A stretch of DNA of 12,357 bases from Candidatus Egerieicola pullicola (GTDB lineage Bacteria; Bacillota; Clostridia; Oscillospirales; Ruminococcaceae): the NCBI GenBank assembly GCA_018712465.1, contig DVGY01000019.1, positions 1 to 12,357 on the forward strand, in the 5' to 3' direction. Positions 7,362 to 12,357 of this stretch are shown in pieces. Both the position numbers and the translations under genes were made by a program. A model generated the notes under the pieces. It saw only the letters and a program-made list of their open reading frames with translations. It made no database searches and had not been told where the DNA came from. Position 1 is the first letter of the stretch. Every line of letters starts with the position of its first letter.

Positions 7362-8216
7362 TCACTTTTCCGAAGCATCCATATTGATGCGTTTCAGATG
7401 GATGGTCAAATAGATCAATTCTCCTTCGGAAATCTCTTTGTGATAGGTGTTTTGAATGTAATCCCCAATGCATTTTGCACAACGGTAATGCTTTTGGCAT
7501 GTCTGAGCAATGATTTGATAAAAGGAAGAATCCTGCTCATCCTGTTGGTCGGTGAGCATCTGGCCAGACAGGAGCCGCTGGGCAAAGTACCGCAGATGCA
7601 CCACAAACCGGCTGAAATCCAAACTTTCCCGATCAAACTGTTTCTGGTAGTAGTACTCCACCACCTGCACCGCTCCATCAATCAAGCGGGTAATGTCATA
7701 CATCACACTCATAGATGTGTTCAACTGGGCATTGACGATGTGCAGGGCAATAAACGAGGCTTCGCTGTCACTGAGCTGCACCCCGGTTTTTTCCCGGATC
7801 ATCTCCAAGCATTGCCATCCCAGCCGGTATTCCGTAGGATAATAGCACGCCACCGCCCCCTGCAGGGGATTTTCAAACTCAATCCCCTTTTGCTTACGCT
7901 GAATGGCAAAGCTAATGTGATCCGCCAAGGTAATCAACAGGGATTCGTTCAGAGGAGTGTGAATCTGACTTTTTATATGAGAAATCATCTCTTCGGTGAG
8001 CTTTAGGTGCTCTAATGGGATCTGCTGGCAGAGTTCCCGCAGTTTTCGCTGCTCTCCTTGATCCTCCATATGATAGGTCTTTTCCACAAGAGCCGGGTCC
8101 ACAAACTGGCCGGTTTTCCGCTGGAAACCAATTCCTTTCCCGGTGACAATACTTTCCCGGCCGGCTTGGTCCACGACACAGAGAACGTTGTTGTTGATGA
8201 CTTTTTTAATCCGCAC
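7362..8216 (-). CDS. glcT: Transcriptional antiterminator of the BglG/LicT family, GlcT-like
   Basis: RNA-binding regulator that stops premature transcription termination when its PTS sugar is present. The 284-aa product has an N-terminal CAT RNA-binding domain (about 1-56, MRIKKVINNN... GKGIGF), then PRD1 (about 70-170) and PRD2 (about 175-284). All four PRD histidines that are phosphorylated by PTS proteins are visible: His100, His159, His207 and His273. The first three have the same numbering as in LicT. The start is GTG at 8216 after GGGGTGGGG; the family begins M-x-I-x-K-V-I-N-N-N, and the upstream in-frame ATG at 8285 lies inside a terminator hairpin. It is immediately upstream of ptsG (180 bases), as glcT is in B. 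subtilis, which favours glucose control; LicT-like specificity for another sugar cannot be excluded. Its own leader carries a RAT-like element and terminator, so it is probably autoregulated. Confidence 0.92.
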   Translation of the reverse strand: MRIKKVINNNVLCVVDQAGRESIVTGKGIGFQRKTGQFVDPALVEKTYHMEDQGEQRKLRELCQQIPLEHLKLTEEMISHIKSQIHTPLNESLLITLADHISFAIQRKQKGIEFENPLQGAVACYYPTEYRLGWQCLEMIREKTGVQLSDSEASFIALHIVNAQLNTSMSVMYDITRLIDGAVQVVEYYYQKQFDRESLDFSRFVVHLRYFAQRLLSGQMLTDQQDEQDSSFYQIIAQTCQKHYRCAKCIGDYIQNTYHKEISEGELIYLTIHLKRINMDASEK

Positions 8217-8230
8217 CGTTCCCCACCCCG

Positions 8231-8297
8231 CAAAAAAATAAGCCAACCCCTTTCTTACACCATTTCCCCTTTCATGGAAAAGCAAGAACAGAGTTGG
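8231..8297 (-). terminator. Leader terminator (attenuator) of glcT
   Basis: On the minus strand the arm at 8283-8297 (CCAACTCTGTTCTTG) pairs with 8243-8257 (TAAGAAAGGGGTTGG) over 15 positions, with one mismatch and some G-U pairs. An inner TTTCC/GGAAA helix lies in the loop and TTATTTTTTT follows. It ends about 15 bases before the GTG start of glcT. The CCAAC at its 5' end is also the 3' strand of the RAT-like element, so only one fold can form at a time. Confidence 0.8.
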
Positions 8298-8323
8298 TCA
8301 CGCCCGATTGGTAACATTCCAAC
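8293..8323 (-). promoter_or_regulatory. RAT-like antiterminator element in the glcT leader
   Basis: On the minus strand GTTGG and CCAAC form the closing stem around a core of GGAATGTTAC, a 6-base apex CAATCG and GGCGTGACC. The first arm matches the classic RAT GGATTGTTAC at nine of ten bases. It matches the ptsG-leader copy at 17 of 25 core positions, with the same length. It overlaps the 5' arm of the glcT leader terminator and lies about 16 bases after the -10, so it is near the very 5' end of the transcript. Confidence 0.78.
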
Positions 8324-8339
8324 CATTTATTGTGCTATA

Positions 8340-8368
8340 ATTCTATCATTTTTCTGAACCGTTGTCAA
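8340..8368 (-). promoter_or_regulatory. glcT promoter (sigma-A type)
   Basis: On the minus strand a perfect TTGACA (8363-8368) and TAGAAT (8340-8345) are separated by 17 bases. It is a strong promoter, which fits a gene that is then held back by a leader terminator. I found no equally good promoter between glcT and ptsG, so it may serve both genes. Confidence 0.88.
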
Positions 8369-8459
8369 TAGAATTTGTAGAAAAAGTGCAAAACCGGCAG
8401 TCTGCCCAAGCAGTAAATCCGAAATTTAGGCAATATAGCAAGAAGGCTTTTCCCACAGC

Positions 8460-8489
8460 AAAAACCGGTCCCTTTTCCTGGGACCGGCT
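8460..8489 (-). terminator. Intrinsic terminator after fucO
   Basis: On the minus strand CCGGTCCC (8480-8487) pairs perfectly with GGGACCGG (8465-8472) across a 7-base loop, extendable by two pairs into the TTTTT run. It lies about 50 bases beyond the fucO stop codon. Between it and the glcT promoter (8369-8459) I see no gene. Confidence 0.92.
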
Positions 8490-8540
8490 CGTGCACAATG
8501 GGCAAAACAGAGGTTCATCCCCTGACAACGCCTTTTGTCA

Positions 8541-9689
8541 TCAAATCAAACTGCGGTAAAGTTGGGCGATTTCCTCCACTGAAGTGTCCCTGGGGTTGCC
8601 GGGACGGCAGGCATCGTCGTAGGCGGACTGAGCCAGGAAGGGAATGTCCTCTTCTTTGACAATTTCCTTCAAATCGGCGGGAATGCCCACATCCTGGCTG
8701 AGCTGGCGCACTGCATCCACCGCAGCTTTGCGATACTCTTCCTGGGTCATGGTTTCCGTGCTTTCTACTCCCATGGCTTTGGCAATGTCGCGATACTTTT
8801 CTCCGGTGGCAGGAGCGTTGTACTCCATTACGGTGGGCAGCAGAATGGCGTTAGCTACCCCGTGGGGGGTGTCATAAACAGCACCCAGAGGATGGGCCAT
8901 GGAATGGACAATGCCTAATCCCACATTGGAGAAGCCCATGCCGGCAATGTACTGACCCAGAGCCATTCCTTCCCGGCCCTCAGGGGTGTTTTCCACTGCG
9001 CCCCGAAGATTCTGAGAAATGATTTCAATGGCCTTCAGATGGAACATATCGGTCATAGCCCAAGCGCCCTTAGTAATGTAGCCTTCAATGGCGTGGGTCA
9101 AAGCGTCCATGCCGGTGGCGGCGGTCAGGCCCTTGGGCATAGAGGACATCATATCCGGATCCACAAAAGCCACGACCGGAATATCGTGGGTGTCCACGCA
9201 GACAAACTTCCGGTTTTTCTCCACATCGGTAATCACGTAGTTGATGGTGACCTCAGCAGCCGTGCCGGCGGTAGTGGGAACCGCCAAAATGGGAACACAA
9301 GGCTTTTTGGTGGGAGCGGTGCCTTCCAAACTGCGGACATCGGCAAATTCCGGGTTATTGATGATAATGCCGATGGCTTTGGCGGTATCCATGGAAGAGC
9401 CGCCGCCAATGGCAATGATGTAATCTGCGCCGCTGTTCTGATAGGCTGCCACGCCGCTCTGTACATTTTGAATGGTGGGGTTTGCCTTAATATCGGAATA
9501 AATTTCATAGGCCAATCCAGCTTGGTCCAACACATTAGTGACCTTCTGGGTGACGCCGAATTTCAGCAGATCCGGATCGGAGCAGACAAAGGCTTTGGCA
9601 AAGCCCCGTCCCTTAACTTCATCGGCAATGGCCGCAATAGCCCCTTTGCCGTGATACGATGTTTCATTTAACACAATACGATTTGCCAT
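8541..9689 (-). CDS. fucO: Iron-dependent alcohol dehydrogenase, lactaldehyde reductase type (FucO)
   Basis: NAD(H)-dependent group III alcohol dehydrogenase. E. coli FucO reduces L-lactaldehyde to L-1,2-propanediol during fucose or rhamnose fermentation, and relatives act on other aldehydes and diols. The 382-aa protein matches FucO along its whole length, from MANRIVLNET to the end. The nucleotide-binding GGGS is at 95-98, PTTAGTAAEVT at 138-148, and the iron ligands Asp195, His199, His262 and His276 align one position off E. coli Asp196/His200/His263/His277. The ATG follows AGGAGG by about eight bases. It is a single-gene unit with its own promoter and terminator. No fucose or rhamnose catabolic gene is near, so the physiological substrate could be another aldehyde; a general redox-balancing role in fermentation is an inference. 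Confidence 0.93.
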   Translation of the reverse strand: MANRIVLNETSYHGKGAIAAIADEVKGRGFAKAFVCSDPDLLKFGVTQKVTNVLDQAGLAYEIYSDIKANPTIQNVQSGVAAYQNSGADYIIAIGGGSSMDTAKAIGIIINNPEFADVRSLEGTAPTKKPCVPILAVPTTAGTAAEVTINYVITDVEKNRKFVCVDTHDIPVVAFVDPDMMSSMPKGLTAATGMDALTHAIEGYITKGAWAMTDMFHLKAIEIISQNLRGAVENTPEGREGMALGQYIAGMGFSNVGLGIVHSMAHPLGAVYDTPHGVANAILLPTVMEYNAPATGEKYRDIAKAMGVESTETMTQEEYRKAAVDAVRQLSQDVGIPADLKEIVKEEDIPFLAQSAYDDACRPGNPRDTSVEEIAQLYRSLI

Positions 9690-9738
9690 GATAGTAACCT
9701 CCTGAATTGTTTTGGAGCTTTGCTTTCCATCTTTTCCT

Positions 9739-9766
9739 ATTATATCAGAATTTTTTCATCTTGCAA
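9739..9766 (-). promoter_or_regulatory. fucO promoter (sigma-A type)
   Basis: On the minus strand TTGCAA (9761-9766, 4/6 to consensus) and a perfect TATAAT (9739-9744) are 16 bases apart, about 50 bases upstream of the fucO ATG. It lies directly behind the small ORF of the dinB unit. No clear terminator separates them, so read-through from dinB into fucO is possible. Confidence 0.75.
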
Positions 9767-9789
9767 GAAATTTTTAGTAATGTTGTACG

Positions 9790-10038
9790 TCAAGCTTCCT
9801 TTTCTTCCACAAACCACCGGCTGTCTTCCGGTTGATAATAGAGAAAGGTAAGCTGCTTTCCAATGCGGCAGGTGTACCGCAGTCCGTATCCACCTGCTCT
9901 GGTAGAAGCCATGGGTCGGCATTCCAACACTTTGTCCACCGGAAACCGTTGTCCGTCCTTCCAAAAAATCAGCAGCGGAGTGATAGCGCCCTCCTCTGAC
10001 CAACGGCCCAGTACCGTGACATAGGTCTTTTTTCGCAT
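9790..10038 (-). CDS. Small uncharacterised protein cotranscribed with dinB
   Basis: 82-aa soluble protein, starting MRKKTYVTVLGRW and ending RWFVEEKEA. It carries an F-W-K-D-G-x-x-F-x-V-D-K-V-L core (25-38) and a later Y-x-C-R-I-G-x-x-L-T-F-L-Y-Y stretch. No membrane segment or signal is visible. The ATG follows AGGAGGG by about eight bases, so it is clearly a translated gene. It starts 15 bases after the dinB stop and should share the SOS-controlled promoter of dinB. The layout (a short beta-rich protein with 'W-x-G-x-x-F-x-V-x-x-V' and a final 'RW') recalls small proteins encoded beside Y-family polymerases in other phyla (DUF6504 type). That likeness is from memory and weak. I cannot assign a function. 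Confidence 0.85.
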   Translation of the reverse strand: MRKKTYVTVLGRWSEEGAITPLLIFWKDGQRFPVDKVLECRPMASTRAGGYGLRYTCRIGKQLTFLYYQPEDSRWFVEEKEA

Positions 10039-10053
10039 CGAAATTCCCTCCTA

Positions 10054-11298
10054 TTAAGGACGAAAAGCAGCGGGATGAATTACGTGTTCCTCGCTGGGAT
10101 TTCCCCCAGTGAGAGACAGATCGGTGAGCAGTCCGCCCCAACGCACCCGTTGACTGCCGAACCGGCGGCGCAGATCGTCCACCGCTGTTTCCAGCGCTTT
10201 TTGCTTTTTCCGCCGAAGAGGATCTTCTCCCAAAAGCAACTGTCCCGGTTCTCCTTGGTGACACAGGTGTTGGGCTGTGATCCCGATGCTGCGGTAGGCG
10301 TAGGGCTCCTGCTTCACCTGATCGAAAAGTTCCAACGCCCCTCGATGCAGTTCCCCGGAAAGACAGGTGGGTCTCGGCAACGGCATTTGATGGGTGATGG
10401 TGTGAAGATCGGTATCCCGAAGGGAAATGCAAACCTGTTTTGCCTCCAAGCCCTGTTTCCGCAGCCGTCGGGCGACACTGTCTGCCAACAGCAAAAACAC
10501 CTGACTGATTTCTTCTCGATTGGTGAGATCCCGGCAGGTGGTGGTGCTGTTGCCAATAGACTTTACTAACTGCAACTCATCAAACCGCGCCACGGGACTG
10601 TTGTCCCAGCCATTGGCATAGGCGTGAAGCAGCTCACCCCGCTTTCCCATCCAGTTTTTCAGCGCAGCAGGGTTGGCATTGGCCAACTGGCCGATAGTGG
10701 TGATGCCTTTTCGTTTCAACAGCCCTGTGGTGGCCGGCCCCACCATCAATAACCGCTCCACCGGCAAAGACCACACTAATTTCGGAAGCGCTTCCCGAGG
10801 CAGCAAAGTAATGCCATTGGGTTTGCGGTAATCAGAGCCCAATTTGGAGATGATCTTATTGAAGCTCACCCCCACCGACAAGGTGATCCCCAACTCCTGC
10901 CAAACCTGGTTTTGGATCTTTCGAGCAATGGATGCCCCATCCCCAAACAGCCGCTGAGATCCCGTCACATCCAACCAACACTCATCCAAGCCAAATGCCT
11001 CAATCTGATCGGTATACCGGCCAAAAATCTCTCGCACGGCGGCGGAATGCTGCTGGTAAAGGGAAAATCGAGGGGGCAGAAAGACAATATCCGGACATTT
11101 TTGCTGGGCTTGCCACAACGCTTCCCCAGTTTTCACTCCCTGCATTTTGGCAGCTTGATTTTTCGCCAGAACTATCCCATGCCGCCGGGTAGGATCTCCG
11201 CCCACCGCCATGGGACGATGCCGGTATTCGGGATGATACAGCATCTCCACCGACGCATAGAAACAGTCGCAGTCACAGTGCAAAATTACCCGATCCAT
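10054..11298 (-). CDS. dinB: Y-family DNA polymerase IV (DinB)
   Basis: Error-prone translesion DNA polymerase without proofreading, used when replication stalls at damage. The 414-aa protein has the palm metal site in HCDCDCFYASVE (Asp9) and in FGLDECWLDVTGS (Asp105/Glu106). The SVGVSFNKIISKLGSDYRKPNG motif lies at 141-162, a helix-hairpin-helix thumb at about 182-225 (GPATTGLLKRKGITTIGQL), and the little-finger domain starts near 245 (KSIGNSTTT). The C-terminus lacks an obvious QLxLF-type clamp-binding motif. LTDLSL at about 393-398 is the nearest thing, so clamp contact may differ. The ATG follows AAGGAGG by eight bases. A LexA/DinR box just upstream marks it as SOS-induced, and a small ORF follows in the same unit. 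Confidence 0.95.
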   Translation of the reverse strand: MDRVILHCDCDCFYASVEMLYHPEYRHRPMAVGGDPTRRHGIVLAKNQAAKMQGVKTGEALWQAQQKCPDIVFLPPRFSLYQQHSAAVREIFGRYTDQIEAFGLDECWLDVTGSQRLFGDGASIARKIQNQVWQELGITLSVGVSFNKIISKLGSDYRKPNGITLLPREALPKLVWSLPVERLLMVGPATTGLLKRKGITTIGQLANANPAALKNWMGKRGELLHAYANGWDNSPVARFDELQLVKSIGNSTTTCRDLTNREEISQVFLLLADSVARRLRKQGLEAKQVCISLRDTDLHTITHQMPLPRPTCLSGELHRGALELFDQVKQEPYAYRSIGITAQHLCHQGEPGQLLLGEDPLRRKKQKALETAVDDLRRRFGSQRVRWGGLLTDLSLTGGNPSEEHVIHPAAFRP

Positions 11299-11319
11299 GA
11301 GGGTGCCTCCTTAAAATTA

Positions 11320-11331
11320 GAACGTTTGTTC
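11320..11331 (-). promoter_or_regulatory. LexA (DinR) SOS box of dinB
   Basis: On the minus strand GAACAAACGTTC fits the Gram-positive DinR/LexA consensus GAACRNRYGTTY at every fixed position. It starts six bases after the -10, over the expected transcription start, where LexA would block the polymerase. Confidence 0.9.
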
Positions 11332-11337
11332 TTTTTA

Positions 11338-11366
11338 AGTATAGCACTGAGGAAAAGAGATGTCAA
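11338..11366 (-). promoter_or_regulatory. dinB promoter (sigma-A type)
   Basis: On the minus strand a perfect TTGACA (11361-11366) and TATACT (11338-11343) are separated by 17 bases, directly upstream of the SOS box. A near-consensus promoter under a repressor is usual for SOS genes. Confidence 0.9.
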
Positions 11367-11392
11367 TTTGAAAATATTGGGAAGAAACAAAC

Positions 11393-11425
11393 AAAAAAAT
11401 CCTGCACCCAAATTAGGATGCAGGA
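11393..11425 (-). terminator. Intrinsic terminator after tuf
   Basis: On the minus strand TCCTGCATCC (11416-11425) pairs with GGGTGCAGGA (11400-11409), 10 bp with one G-U pair and a 6-base loop, followed by seven T. It lies 40 bases after the tuf stop codon and 27 bases before the dinB -35, separating the two units. Confidence 0.94.
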
Positions 11426-11464
11426 CTTTATTATCGTTAGAATCTAGCTTCTACCGAACTGGAA

Positions 11465-12357
11465 TTAGGCATTGATCTTGGAAACAACGCCGGAACCAAC
11501 GGTACGGCCGCCTTCACGGATAGCGAAACGCAGGCCTTCTTCGATGGCGATGGGGGTGATCAGCTTTACAGAGATGGTCACGTTATCGCCAGGCATAGCC
11601 ATTTCAGTGCCTTCGGGCAGAGTGATGGTGCCGGTTACGTCGGTGGTACGGAAGAAGAACTGAGGACGATAGTTGTTGAAGAAGGGGGTGTGACGGCCGC
11701 CTTCATCTTTCTTCAGAACGTAGATCTGGCCTTCAAACTCAGTGTGAGGATGAATGGTGCCGGGCTTAGCCAGAACCTGGCCTCTTTCGATCTCGTTTCT
11801 CTGAACGCCACGGAGCAGAGCGCCGATGTTGTCGCCAGCTTCTGCGTAGTCCAGGGTCTTACGGAACATTTCAATACCGGTAACAACGGTCTTGGCACGT
11901 TCTTCGGTCAGGCCCAGGATTTCCACTTCGTCGCCGGTCTTCAGCTGGCCACGTTCCACACGGCCGGTAGCAACAGTACCACGACCGGTGATGGTGAATA
12001 CGTCTTCCACGGGCATCAGGAAGGGCAGGTCAGCCTTACGTTCGGGAGTGGGGATATATTCGTCCACAGCGTCCATCAGCTGCTTGATGGAATCATAAGC
12101 AGGATCGTTAGGATCGTTGGGAGCTTCCAGAGCCTGGAGAGCGGAACCAACAATGATGGGGGTGTCGTCGCCGGGGAAGTCGTACTCGTTGAGCAGGTCA
12201 CGAACGTCCATTTCCACCAGTTCCAGCAGTTCGGGGTCGTCCACCTGGTCAGCCTTGTTCAGGTAAACCACGATGTAGGGCACGCCGACCTGACGGGACA
12301 GCAGGATGTGTTCACGAGTCTGGGGCATCGGGCCGTCAGCAGCGCTAACAACCAGGA
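11465..12357 (-). CDS. tuf: Translation elongation factor Tu, 5' end cut by window
   Basis: GTPase that delivers aminoacyl-tRNA to the ribosome. About 297 C-terminal residues are visible. The frame stays open to the window edge (LVVSAADGPMPQTREHILL), so the first ~100 residues, with the P-loop and switch I, are outside. Seen here are the guanine-specificity motif NKAD, the SAL motif in GSALQALE, domain II (from about PFLMPVEDVF through the VERGQLKTGDEVEI region) and domain III, ending REGGRTVGSGVVSKINA. The internal ATG at 12328 is a normal Met of the protein, not a start. NKAD in place of the commoner NKCD is a usual variation. An own terminator follows at 11393-11425. Translation-machinery codon use is even and strongly biased, as expected for a highly expressed gene. 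Confidence 0.98.
   Translation of the reverse strand, partial: LVVSAADGPMPQTREHILLSRQVGVPYIVVYLNKADQVDDPELLELVEMDVRDLLNEYDFPGDDTPIIVGSALQALEAPNDPNDPAYDSIKQLMDAVDEYIPTPERKADLPFLMPVEDVFTITGRGTVATGRVERGQLKTGDEVEILGLTEERAKTVVTGIEMFRKTLDYAEAGDNIGALLRGVQRNEIERGQVLAKPGTIHPHTEFEGQIYVLKKDEGGRHTPFFNNYRPQFFFRTTDVTGTITLPEGTEMAMPGDNVTISVKLITPIAIEEGLRFAIREGGRTVGSGVVSKINA

Noticed and set aside
7389..7403. A CcpA cre-like site (TGAAACGC...) in the end of glcT
   Set aside because: It does not fit the cre spacing TGWAANCGNTNWCA, and no other convincing cre was found near ptsG or fucO.
7362..7440. A ptsG promoter inside the 3' end of glcT (TTGACC followed by CAATAT)
   Set aside because: The -35 is good, but the best-spaced -10 matches only three of six bases, so I do not call it. 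It remains possible.
8217..8285. Upstream ATG start for glcT at 8285
   Set aside because: It would encode 23 extra residues read through the leader terminator hairpin. The family start lies at the GTG at 8216, behind a G-rich ribosome binding site.
9039..9671. A 210-codon plus-strand frame opposite fucO
   Set aside because: Antisense to a clear FucO gene; His/Gly-rich low-quality product.

Overview
The window looks like chromosomal DNA of a low-to-mid-GC Gram-positive, anaerobic fermenter of the Clostridia (Oscillospiraceae/Ruminococcaceae-like; the family is a guess). Pointers are a B. subtilis-type one-chain glucose permease EIICBA with a GlcT/LicT antiterminator, a DinR/LexA-type SOS box of the form GAAC-N4-GTTC, strong AGGAGG-type ribosome binding sites, a FabV/TER enoyl reductase, a clostridial DUF1015 protein and a FucO-type iron alcohol dehydrogenase. 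No mobile element, CRISPR array, tRNA or rRNA was seen.

Layout. (1) 1-1310, minus strand: the start of a division and cell wall cluster, with mraZ followed by a 3'-truncated rsmH, behind a clear promoter with GTGGG repeats. (2) 1423-4975, plus strand and divergent from mraZ: a membrane-anchored zinc-ribbon protein, a DUF1015 protein and fabV, ending in a strong terminator. (3) 4998-8368, minus strand: a glucose PTS module. The antiterminator gene glcT is followed by ptsG, and each gene has its own RAT-like RNA element overlapping an intrinsic terminator. (4) 8460-9766, minus strand: fucO with its own promoter and terminator. (5) 9790-11366, minus strand: an SOS unit with a LexA box, dinB and a small uncharacterised ORF. 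(6) 11393-12357, minus strand: the 3' three quarters of tuf with its terminator.

How the parts work together. The best regulatory story is in region 3. GlcT should bind RAT RNA and prevent early termination when glucose is being transported. Here it appears to control both its own mRNA and ptsG, giving two antitermination gates in series with a positive feedback loop. The genes themselves belong to known families. What is less ordinary is the doubled, unusually short RAT/terminator arrangement and the small protein gene placed behind SOS-controlled dinB.
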